Below are positions 23,306 through 33,768 of a stretch of 64,000 bases of DNA, in pieces. The notes under the pieces are model-generated. The model did not search any database, was not told the DNA's origin, and was given only the letters and a program-made list of their open reading frames with translations. The stretch covers positions 62,001-126,000 of the forward strand of contig CAJNOJ010000198.1 of the NCBI GenBank assembly GCA_905250025.1, read 5' to 3'. The DNA is from Adineta ricciae. Its lineage: Eukaryota > Rotifera > Eurotatoria > Adinetida > Adinetidae. The translations under genes and the position numbers were made by a program. Positions within the stretch are counted from its first letter, which is position 1. The number at the start of each line of letters is the position of its first letter.

Positions 23306-24962
23306 ATGGATGGTAGCAATCGCGGTGATAATGTGTTAAGAGAGTCAGAAGAGTCACTTGGTAAGTATAAAGCACTCGAACGTGATAGAAAGGAACATCT
23401 CTGTTTCATTTTGTAGAAATACTTGTGATGATGAACCCGGGTGATATTGGGATGACTATAATTGACTCCGGTAAAGAATTTCTGGTAGAACATATCCTTG
23501 GATAACACTTCAGTATTGAATATAGGTGAGACAAACTCAGAACAAAACAGTGAATCTCAAGACGCACAGTCTTTAATTGTGTTCGGCAGTGCTCGACCAG
23601 TAGATATGACATCTAATTTATCTAGTAAGAAGAAAAATGTCCAGGACTATTTGTTTTGCCAGCTATAATTTAATATTTTAGCACATACCCTTTCGTTTCC
23701 GGCAAGTCAGCCTATGGAAGTAGAACCGCACGATACAGGTAAAGTCGAATTGTGGTGTTATTTTAAGTTATCATCGATTTATTTAGAACCTGCTGCTGAA
23801 GTACCGTTTGCGGCAAGTAAGTATTCATAAAATATACTGGAGAACAGACTAAATTAACGTCTTAATTTAGTTCCTCGACTTTTTGGTCCCGCAGAAGATT
23901 TTATCGTACAATTTGCTACACAAGTTCAAAGTATGCACAGTTTTCTAACAAATGAGTTTGATTTTTATTTCTTCATTCTACATCAAAGCTGTCAGTCCAG
24001 CGATGGACCTTGATTTATATTTGGCTACTCGTCCGTATGACCGTGAAACAACAGCCGAGCTTCTTGGTAAATATATCTACGACGTTGTTGACACCAACTT
24101 GCTTTTTCTTATTTTCAAAGTTGAGAGTCCAGATTTACTTCCTGTAGAAGTAGTTGAAATGACGGTGGACGAAGAACCACACATTCGTAAGCTGAATGAC
24201 ACACCCATAAATATATATCTTATTTCATATGTACAGAGGCAGATATAGATCAAATTCCTGGTGAGCATGTGGTTGGCGATCATGTTCAGAACAACACCGA
24301 AAATGAAGGTAAACTTCGAGGTTTGACTTTTTCTTGATATGAATCATTTCTTTTAATTCAGGTATTAATAATGTCCCAGAAATCACGGTATCTCCTCCTG
24401 AGGCTCCGGGACTCATCGAGGATGGACATACGAATGAGTCGTCCGAGGTTGAACCCCTACCAATAGTTGGGCCAGTTGGTAACAGTGAGCAAATTGATAC
24501 GGCAGATATTGATTCACCAGTTCTTCATCATCCTGGATTGCAACAATTACTGGCAACACCGTGTATGTTGAATTTTAACATTGTTCTCGTGAAAGTTAAA
24601 TGATTTCTTTCTCCGTTTAGCACCACCTGTAGAAGCAATGGATCAAACACCAACTGTTACTGGTAACAAGATTCTTTTTTTTTGTTATTTATAAGCTTAT
24701 ATCTCATCATTATTCTTCATTTCAGCAACGACAGAGAATTCTCAACTGTCAATCACCACGACCGCTCATCTTGGAGGTATACTATGTTGAGACTTCGGTA
24801 TCCACTATTAACCTAGTTGTATTTCTAGTTCTTATATTACCATTGGCAAGGGAACGAAGGTCGAAATCATCAAGCGTAGCCCGACGTTTCCATTTTAACG
24901 ATAGGCGACGAAATTCGAATCCAGAAACGAAGCTTGTATATCAAACCAATCGCAGCGAATGA
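23306..24962 (+). CDS. acidic low-complexity protein encoded by 13 phase-1 exons
   Basis: Unrecognised protein of about 332 aa. I infer 13 coding exons: 23306-23360, 23417-23470, 23526-23624, 23682-23738, 23787-23816, 23871-23930, 23989-24066, 24121-24186, 24237-24308, 24362-24562, 24621-24662, 24726-24776 and 24829-24962. All twelve introns interrupt a codon after its first base (phase 1), and every internal exon is a multiple of three. The product is rich in Glu, Asp, Pro, Ser and Thr without obvious domains until a basic C-terminus (RERRSKSSSVARRFHF). No signal peptide or membrane helix is seen. The exact total of 333 codons from 13 independent splice predictions supports the model. Any internal exon could be skipped without a frameshift. 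Function unknown. Confidence 0.72.
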
Positions 24963-25202
24963 ATCTTCACGCAAGCGTCTTTCAATTTTCCAGGAAAATA
25001 ATCTCTCTTACTTTTCGGAAGTATCTTCTAGTCTTCATATTTTGTGTCTCGAATTTTGCAAGTTTTCCTTGTTGTTTTCGACGTGCTTTCATTGCTGTTA
25101 ATTTTTATATTTTGGTTTGAAATTAGCAGACTTTTTAACATTTCCCTCTACTTTATGTTTGTCGAGACGATTTAAAAAAATAAAATTGTTCATAGAGCTT
25201 TA

Positions 25203-26548
25203 TCAATAGTACATTTCTAGTGGTTCTTCGTAACGGGCACGTGATGAGACAGGCAATGCGAAATTTTCATTACCATCAATAGAATCTAAAATAGCTTCTA
25301 TGGGTTGTGTTTGAATTATGGGCTCGATAGCATCATTATAATGATAAGAGTCGTGTTCTGGGAAAATTGGCAATGCCGAAAGAGCAGATGTCAGAAAAAA
25401 TTCTTTGTACGGTTCATTCGGTTTGTGCACACGAAAAAGTTCTTGAAATTGGAATTGTACCTCGTCAATGCCTGCTGTCTTATATTCATCAGTATCTGTT
25501 GACATGTCAGGTACTAAATTAAGTATAATTTGTATTTGAATGTCGGGAATGAACGAATATTTAAGTTAACTTACATGCTTTTTCCGGTGTCAATGGACGC
25601 ATTGTGATGAAAGCTGATTCTGAGTCGTGACCACTCATTTCAGTCTCTGTGGAACTGACAATTTCATTGGTGATCCATGGCGAATGGCTCCGTACGATTG
25701 CAAAATGCAACGGATTAGTTTCAGCTTCGTAAGCTTTCGGTTGATGAAGGTAAACTATTGGTGGATTTACAGATCTGATATTTTGCTGAGATAACAGTGA
25801 GTAGCCGACAACGGTGTCTACCACAGCTTGTTTCAATAATAATGATCTTGTAAAGGAAAAACGCAATCAAATAATTTCACAGTAGAATATCAATTCATAC
25901 CGGTTGTTCTTTGCATCATAAATTAGATCATTAGTTATCATTTCCCAGTCTAAAGGAGACATATTGGAAGAATAAGAATGCTGATAAAACCACGCATACT
26001 AGGATCATCAGTGATCTCCTCAACCGCCATATTCACTGTGAAGAAGATTGATTCGTGCAGCACTCGAGTAGTACGCAAAGATGATTTGGCTTCGACAGGT
26101 GGACTATTTTCTACGAAGTAATTTCGTGTTACATTGATGGTATAGTTTCTGACACCAATCGGTTTTGCTCTGTTATCTATACCAGACACTGATGTCTCTG
26201 AGAGAAGTATTGATGAAGGAATACTAAATCGATGCGTAAAATCACATTCATCGATTAAAACGAAAGATTTACCTATGAGATACAAAACTATTGTCATTAA
26301 ATTCGGATTTCCGTTTCGGAGTTCTGTTTAGTACGACGTATGGTTTTCGATAAATACGACGGTCTGCATCGGTCGCATGTACATTCCGATGATCTTTAAA
26401 AGTACTCGAGTCGAACGATCTTGCATACCACGATCTTCGCTAAATAGAGAAATAATATTGGTTCCCTCTGAACAAGTATAATTACATCTGCATCAGGTTG
26501 ATCATATTGCCATGGCTGACAGCAACTTCGCAAGAGGTACAAAACCAT
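25203..26548 (-). CDS. uncharacterised protein
   Basis: Six exons (26548-26486, 26439-26273, 26223-25991, 25949-25901, 25846-25575, 25513-25203) give about 364 aa, with all phases compatible. No known domain is apparent. The N-terminus is basic and aromatic (SWYARSF, RKPYVVLNRTPKRK). The remainder is mixed polar sequence, with acidic and Thr/Ser-rich stretches (SSTETEMSGHDSESAF). No signal peptide or membrane helix stands out. It is convergent with the all-phase-1 gene, their stops lying 240 bp apart. Confidence 0.65.
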
Positions 26549-27086
26549 TAGAGCTTGAATAAGAAGGAGTGTTCAATGATTTCTATCGTGTACATAACAG
26601 AGAAGAACAAGCGCGTCGAATGTCCTTTTGGAGAAATTTGTGAAGGACATATATGTTGCATCATAACTCGATAAAAGGACCAAACCTTGACGTCCGATGA
26701 GGATATGATTCTTGACTTTCATACAAGACCTTCTAATCGACAAATATAGTAGGGCATTTTTTTCTCTTCTCTGATGAACTATTAATGTAATATTTCAATG
26801 AATCATTTACTGTTTTTTAATGAGGTAATTAAAAGATTACTATCACCTTTCTGTCTACGCATCGACTGTATTTAGGTTATATTAAGTGCAAAATGAACAT
26901 TAATTTATCAATGGGTTTGATCGTTACTGTATTTCGTCTTGAGAAATAAAGAAAAATGTTATCAAAGCTGAATTTCTTAAATTTTCCTTGTACGAATATT
27001 TTGTCATACAGAAAATGAGGGATAAACATATCAATTTTGCCAGGATATCAAGAAGGAGATTTCGAGAACAATAATCCTTAAGAAGT
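26549..27086. other. intergenic interval
   Basis: These 538 bp lie between the start of the minus-strand gene ending at 25203 and the stop of the next minus-strand gene. Open frames continuing past 27087 on other frames are antisense or shadow frames of the Pro/His-rich gene. I see no gene. Confidence 0.45.
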
Positions 27087-28556
27087 TCAATGAGATCCAA
27101 ATAAACGCGATAGAACACTTTGGCCTGAGCTCTGCTGCTGCTGTGGTTGCGGTGGTGGTGGTGGTGGTGATCCATAAGGATACGTTGGAACACTTGGACC
27201 AGGATTGTATGGCGGTAGTGGTTGTGCAGGTGCAAAAAAATGTGGTGGATTATTTGGAGGTGGAGGGTTATATGGTGGTGCTTGAGGTGGACCAAACATG
27301 TGAGATGAAACACTGCGTAGAGGATCATACGGTGGTTGACCAGAAGGGAATAAATGCGATGCGACACCACGAACTGCTGGTGAGGCATAGCCCTGATCAT
27401 TTTGTGGCATAGGATGATTATGTATTGCATCCCAGGCGTGATGTACAGCCTGTGATCCATCTGAATGTAATCCAGCAAGTCTCGGTTCGTTGAGAAGAAG
27501 TCGACATGCAGATACGATTTCATTTACAGAATGTGGTTTGTGATGGGAATGATGCGAATGATGTGGATTGTCATGATGAGAAAAAACTGGTATACCGTAT
27601 TTAGCCAGATGATCGTTGACTTTACGAATTTCGTCAAGTGAAAGTTCTCCTGCATGTTTTCTGCTATCACAAAGATAATCTGTAAGAGGACTGCAATAAT
27701 CACGATCATGAAGATGACTATAACTCGTGTATGACGAGCGATGCTTGGGTTCTATTATTCCGTCGTAGCTGTAGTCTTCGAGTACCGAAGCACGTGTTGA
27801 AGGTTTATATGAATAATCATGACTTGAGCTGTAATATTTCTGATCCGTGTGACATTGGTTTTTCGATAAACAATCGCGTATACAATCTTCTAGGTCACAA
27901 TAGTTTCCACTACCCAAATAAGTCGTATGTCCATCATGTGTATCGACTTTTTCGAAAACGCTTTGATTGTTTTTTCCACCTTTGAGATATGATACGAGTG
28001 TCCCATTTGATTTATCATTGATGAAATCACGTGCACTAATACGAGTGAATATTCCTGTTGATTTGTGCTTCGATTGTGATGGCTTTGTACTTATACCGGA
28101 CACTTGCCGATTAGGTTTACTTTTCTCATCGGAACTCATGCGTCGTAATGTCGATTTGTTAATAGTTACTGCGCTAATAGGTTTTGTCGTGCCTACTCCA
28201 CGAACGGTTGGTCTGGACTGTTCACTCGATTTAGTCCGTACAGTACTCGCCGATTTTGATGAAGACGACGACGATGATGTTGATGCTGATGTTGAGGATG
28301 ATTTGACTGGTGCACGAGAAATAACTGGCGGAGGAGGCGGAGGAGGTGGCGGTGGTGGAACTGAAGGAAAGAAATTTACATGTTAGATTTGTGTGAGTAT
28401 TGATATTTTCTAGATACTTCTACTAGAATCTTCTTCGGTGATAGATGATTGAGGAGATAATCGCCCTTTCACACCGGTCGTTGGGCCCGTACGTACAGAA
28501 TCTGTCTGAACTGATTCTGTCGGTGACCGTGTTGAACGTTGTGCTTCACTTAACAT
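27087..28556 (-). CDS. proline- and histidine-rich disordered protein
   Basis: Two exons (28556-28424 and 28360-27087) give about 468 aa. The sequence is almost wholly low-complexity. It has a polyproline run near the start of exon 2, an acidic/serine tract, a Tyr/Ser/Asp-rich middle, a His cluster (HHSHHSHHKPHS) and a C-terminal third full of PPxY-like and polyproline segments (PPYDPLRS, PPPYNPPPPNNPP) ending in a short Gln run. The central segment KVNDHLAKYGIPVF...CRLLLNEPRLAG looks foldable. The proline clusters could bind SH3 or WW domains. I recognise no family. Confidence 0.6.
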
Positions 28557-29083
28557 CGATTTCTATGTAGAAAAAAAAAGAAGACGCTACTATTTCGAAT
28601 AAAGTATAGACAATGTAAGCGAAGAAAGAAATTAACCTTGTGATTATTACATTAGCAAGTCGATAAAAAATAGTAAGTCCTTCGCATCGAATAAAAGCTT
28701 TCCTTCGCTCATTTTTTTTACTATCTATCTACTTAGTACAACAATCATCAATGAAATATTGTTGTTTTGAAAGAAATCGTGATGGTCGGCGTTTGCGCAC
28801 AATGCTAATGATAAGAAGACTACTATAAATCAGGAGTAGTGGCCATGAACAAGGTGTATCATAAATATACCGCAGATACGCTTCAAAGCATTTCTCTTTT
28901 TCTCTCTCAGGTAATTTATATGAATACCATTACAAATCTTTGACCTTCATTTTATATTAGTTTGCTCATAGATCGGTTGTTTTTTTAATCAAAAGTAGGA
29001 GAAAAAAGAACCAAAAGGAGCATCTTGTATTTCAAAAAAAGAGACGAAGAGTAAGGATAGAGAGAGAGGCTAGATACATAAAA
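28557..29083. other. intergenic interval
   Basis: These 527 bp lie between the Pro/His-rich gene start and the serine protease stop, both on the minus strand. The DNA is AT-rich with several T and A runs. No coding exon is visible. Confidence 0.5.
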
Positions 29084-30392
29084 CTAATATTTTTTTATCA
29101 CGTCATGTATCCAATCAATATCCGTCGAGACTGATGCGAATGCATTATCATGATTGACATGTTGAGAACATTCATCAAGGCCAAAGCTAGCTACACCGAA
29201 TATGTACCATCGCCAGTCGGTTTGGTGATCATTCGACTTAGAACCTGCACGAATCAATAGACCCGTACCCGAGTCTCCACTGCAAATATTATTTCCACGG
29301 TCACTTCGACCGCATACGTGCAGATGGCGATCGATCATCAATTGACGACACGCTTTGGAGGAAATTTTAAGTCGAGCTTTTCGAGGCTCATTAACTGCTG
29401 ACGAGCCTGGTGTTGCATGGCCCCAGCCAGCCGTAAAGGCTAATGCTCCATCGGCTAATTTGTCTGCTCGATTGGGTAAACAAGCAATGCCAATTGAATG
29501 TGACAATGGAACTGGTTTTTCTAATTTAATTAATGCTAGATCATGAACCGGTGCTGGCTTGGATCGAGTTATGCGAAACTCCGGATGAATTATATACAGA
29601 TTCGGTCGTGCGATGTACTCATTTTGACTTGTACTTACACGGTTGTAATGGCCCATGTATAAACTAATACCACTGGTTGAATACAGCCGATCAACTTTAC
29701 TGTCAAACATGCAATGAGCAGCTGTAATGATCCATTGTGGATGAATTAACGTTCCACCACAAAGAGTGACTGTTCGTGAAAAAATATTTGAACGACTTTC
29801 AATGCGCACCTAAGAGAATCGGTTTGTTCAAAAGAATGATTCAAGAATAGAACCGCTTACCAGCCAAGGATATTCCGCCGGACGCAACGTGTTTTTCACA
29901 CCCGTACTGACTTTCATTTGTAAAGCCTTGTTTACTATTGAATATTTCGTATTACTTGGTATTCCACATTGACTGAAATTGTACTCCTTTGTTGGTTCAA
30001 ATTTCGTTGAAGTGGTACTATTGATCATTGAAACACAATTATGTCCGCCACAAGGCTCGATTAACATTCGACGGCCGCCATCAACCGTACGAAAATGAAA
30101 GCAATTTCTACACTCTGATTTCTACACAGATTCCCTAGGTTAATTGAAAGTCAGTTATAATCGATCTACATACAGTTTCAGCTTGAGAATCGACTGATGA
30201 AGAAGGTATATGAATAACACGACGAGTTCCATCTGGAAGTGGTATTGATATGGACCATGATGAAGGTTCAGTAGCGACCTGCCACAATGCAAAACAATTT
30301 CGAGATATTCGTACAACGTAATTGTGACTTACACTGTAGATCCAAACGAACAATAGAAAAAAATATTTTAGCATTTTCTTGCTTGTCGACAT
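29084..30392 (-). CDS. secreted chymotrypsin-fold serine protease (S1 family)
   Basis: Secreted endopeptidase, about 383 aa in four exons (30392-30333, 30278-30174, 30121-29861, 29809-29084). A signal peptide (KKMLKYFFLLFVWIYS) is followed by about 110 residues of Cys-containing prodomain (ECRNCFHFRTVDGG, EPCGGHNCVSM, QCGIPSN), then the protease domain from EYPWLVRIE. The triad is complete: His in WIITAAHC, Asp in HDLALIKL and Ser in CSGDSGTGLL. The usual GDSGGP is GDSGTG here. The residue six before the catalytic Ser (chymotrypsin position 189) is Asn instead of trypsin's Asp, so Arg/Lys specificity is unlikely. The proline-rich activation cleavage site is not the standard R-IVGG, so zymogen activation may differ. 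Substrate unknown. Confidence 0.87.
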
Positions 30393-30776
30393 TTGTATGT
30401 ATGTAGTACTCCGATGTGCGAATAAACTAACTCTGGCCTCTCGATTATAAATTCGCTCTATCACGCAGTTCGTTTTTTTTTCTTCGTCTTTCTCTCTCTC
30501 CATGTCTCTCACATTCCATTCCATACGTCATCCTTATTCACAAGATGAAACATGCATCATGAGGTAATTTAATGCCTTGTTTTCAATTAGGACTATAGTA
30601 AAAAAAAAAGAACTTGTCTTATCAGTCATTCCTACGCACATGTAATGCATGACGTCTGTACTCCTAGAATAACAAGTAAACGTCAAAACAAGATCGAATA
30701 GACAAATCCATGAAAAGATTTCAATAGTTGATTATTTATTAAGAATCAAAACAAACACACACACACAAAGATATAT
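30393..30776. other. intergenic interval
   Basis: These 384 bp separate the protease start from the transporter stop, both on the minus strand. An ACAC microsatellite-like run lies near 30755-30767. No coding exon is seen. Confidence 0.5.
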
Positions 30777-32860
30777 CTACTGATCGGTGGATGATTTCAG
30801 AGTAACGAGTTCTTCTTCGTTCTTCGTTAGTTGCTGTTTTGCTTGTTTTCTCGCTTTAAAGTACAGATTCCAAAGTTGAATGATATGCCCGCCCATGACC
30901 AAACATAACGATAAAATCACTAGCCAAGCCTATAGAAAATCGTATAGAAACCTGCATCAACCAAAAAAAGAGAGAACTTACTCTCCAAGCATGTTCAGGA
31001 TTTGTAGCCAGACGTGTTAAGCCGTAAGTAACAAAACTAACGATACCTGCCGTTGTCCACATGACTCCGAGAAGGGTGCCGATGAACTGTGGTGGAAATC
31101 TGTTTTTGCCGACAATAGGAGAAAATAAGGAATAGAATAAGGAAATTAATCGTTAAATCATATTTACGAAATTGCAATTACTGCTTGACATCCAGTGACG
31201 AGCATCGTACGTGAAAAGACAAAAACCAGGATAGCCACTAATGCTGCGGCAATTGATCGAAGCATACAGATGATACAAAGAACGATTGATGCTACCCAAG
31301 TTGTCGTTTGTACAATAGAAATGTTGAATATTTTTCGTACATAACCTTGATTCAAACAACAAGTTAGTCATTGGAAATCAATAGCTTTTTCTAACCTTGA
31401 CTTGCTTTGTAATCGAGAATGATTCCACATATCGGTGCGATAACAATACATAGAACCGTACTCATGTTAAACAAGAAAGTGTAGCTATTTGCTGAAATAA
31501 AAAGAAAGAAAACACATCTCGATTTGAATTGACATGATTAACTGTTACATAGATTCACGTTTTTTCCCGTCAGATTCATTATCCAAGGGAACCAAACGAC
31601 AGGTAGGAATGAGACCGTTAGAAGAAGACAACTAATGAAAAGTGTGACAACGACGAACAATGGGTTAGTTAAATAACGAGCTAATGTATCCTGTGTTGGA
31701 TTGACTTCCACTAGAATGTTACAAAACAAAAGTACAATCGCATTTGAATATTTTCAGACGCAAACCTTCTTCTGACACACTCTTTTTCGTCGATTGTGTT
31801 TGAGCACATGCAAAACGCCAGTCGAGGAAAAGCATCGCACTAATAAACATCAATATCGAAAATGATGCCCAAATAAATGCTAATGTCGAGAGAGAGGCCA
31901 CATTTTCCTTGATTAGAACCTGTTTAGTAAACTCTTATTCATATGAAAAAGATAAACTTTCAATGAAATCAACCTGAAAAACTGCAAACCAGATAGCACC
32001 ACTATTCTGTGCGCCACTAATCAACGACCTAAAAGATAAACCAAGTCTTGTCTACTCAGTTCAGTGTACACGAAGTGAATACATACGTTACTAGGCCTCT
32101 TGTCTTAGTGAAATTTGCTGAGATTGCAAATGATGACAATAGAACACACATACCAGCTAGCGATGAGAATATTGTATGCAATAAAAGCAACCAATCGTAG
32201 CCTATTTGAAAGAAAAATCAATAATTCTCTGTCTCAGAATATTTCAGATTACCAGGTGCAACAAATGCCAATGATAACCAGCTGATTAAGTGAAAAATGC
32301 TGAAGAAAGATAAACTGATGGAGAAACGCAACATAGCACGAATATGTGCGCTTACGTTCCAACTAGTTTCAGCGACCGCGGTCCGAAAAAATCTCCAAAC
32401 ATGCCGATGACAACCGCGGGTAAATTAAAAAATCCAATTCCCAATGCAAATGCAAGCTGAAATTGTTCGAAAGCAGGTTTGACTTCTGTTTTTCTTCAAC
32501 AAATCGTTAAACCTGATATTCATCGACTTGTTCACGGCAATCTTTAGTAACCGTTTTTGTATCATTCGAAACAATTTTTTCTGATAGAACTTTGCAACGA
32601 AATTCGTATATATGATACTGGGGCAAAACACCGAACAAGGACGCAAAACCAAATATACTATCAACAAGGTAATGATGAAATTTTCATTGCAAGTTTGCTC
32701 AACAAACAACTCACTTTCCAGATACGAGACTACATTCAATAAGTATCCAAACTAAACCAATTATTTTCAAATAGGATCGATCTTTCGGTTCAGTTGTGCT
32801 CTAAAGTATTTCATGAAATCGGATTTTCGTACACTATAACATGCCGCTTACCTTTACCAT
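30777..32860 (-). CDS. major-facilitator transporter, SLC43-like
   Basis: Plasma-membrane solute carrier of about 472 aa. Thirteen coding exons (32860-32852, 32800-32715, 32657-32513, 32456-32356, 32299-32253, 32201-32087, 32028-31974, 31919-31766, 31710-31549, 31491-31396, 31345-31168, 31099-30982, 30929-30777) join in frame throughout. The protein has about 12 hydrophobic helices. The MFS loop motif after TM2 appears as GMFGDFFGPRSLKLVG. The first extracellular loop is long (YEFRCKVLSEKIVSN onward), as in SLC43 amino-acid and nucleobase carriers. The central loop is Gln/Ser/Lys-rich and the cytosolic tail is Lys-rich. The first coding exon is only 9 nt. SLC43 membership rests on length, loop layout and the DxxGPR motif. 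Another MFS branch is possible, and the substrate is unknown. Confidence 0.78.
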
Positions 32861-33768
32861 TGTGAACAAAGAAAAACCACTGATTGAGAACAACGACGTT
32901 ATGTGTGGATATTAGATAAGAACAGTATATATGTACGTGTTACACGACTGCCGGTTGAGTATTGGTTATCTTCGACCTTATCGTACAAAAAACTGATTCG
33001 TAATATGAATATTCTTGCAATGCCTTTATAAAGAAGAAAAACAGTTGGATTGTTATATCTCCCGAATTCAAAAATGTAACTTAACCACACGTCGAGGAGA
33101 GTATGTAGACTATAAAAATGTGTATATGTATTATGTAGAATAAACGAAAGAGTAGGAGGAAAAATAAGAACATAAAAAATCGCGTTACTTGCAAAGAAAA
33201 TATCTAATCAGAGCGTATTACTCGTGTAACCTTGATTGGTTACAAAAGAATGATATTTGCTCTGAGCCTTCTTCTATGTTATTTAATCGCATATTATGCA
33301 AATATCTTTGTAGAATTTTGACGATTCGCTAACTCATGTTTACACAACTAGTACGAAAAGGTTAACAAATACACATTGCTTATGCGAAGAAAAATACTGA
33401 CAAATGTTGTTTATGAAATGACTTTACAGTGTTCAAGTTTTTATCTCGTCGCAAACAGTTAGAAGTAACTGAGTAACCCCTCAAATATAAATTGTCATTA
33501 GATTCAATTAAATTAACGATGGAATAGTTAGTTTCAAAGCATCATGCGATGACTCGTATGGTAATGAGTAGAAATCGATAGCGAAACGAGTTGTCGTGAC
33601 GTCAAGAACAAGGATGATCTTACAAATTGAAACGGTTTTCTTCTGTTTTTATTTTATCACAAACAACAAATCATCCAAGTTGTAAGACATAAAAAAAACA
33701 GCCGGCAAAGAAAACAAAACTTGGTGTTATTACTGTTCCTCTATTTCCTTCTTCTTGTTGGCAAAGTT
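32861..33768. other. gene-free stretch
   Basis: These 908 bp lie between the transporter start and the GCN1 stop, both on the minus strand. The DNA is AT-rich with no credible exon. It was checked for a missing GCN1 C-terminal exon and none was found. Confidence 0.5.

Noticed and set aside
27143-27412. Valine-rich plus-strand frame
   Set aside because: It is antisense to the polyproline region, and Val-rich composition is its expected complement.
26924-27523. 199-codon minus-strand frame rich in His and Leu
   Set aside because: It overlaps the Pro/His-rich coding exon in another frame. Its His runs are the frame-shifted reading of proline and histidine codons.
27967-28386. 139-codon plus-strand frame with Asp and Gly runs
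   Set aside because: It is antisense to the serine and polyproline runs of the minus-strand gene.
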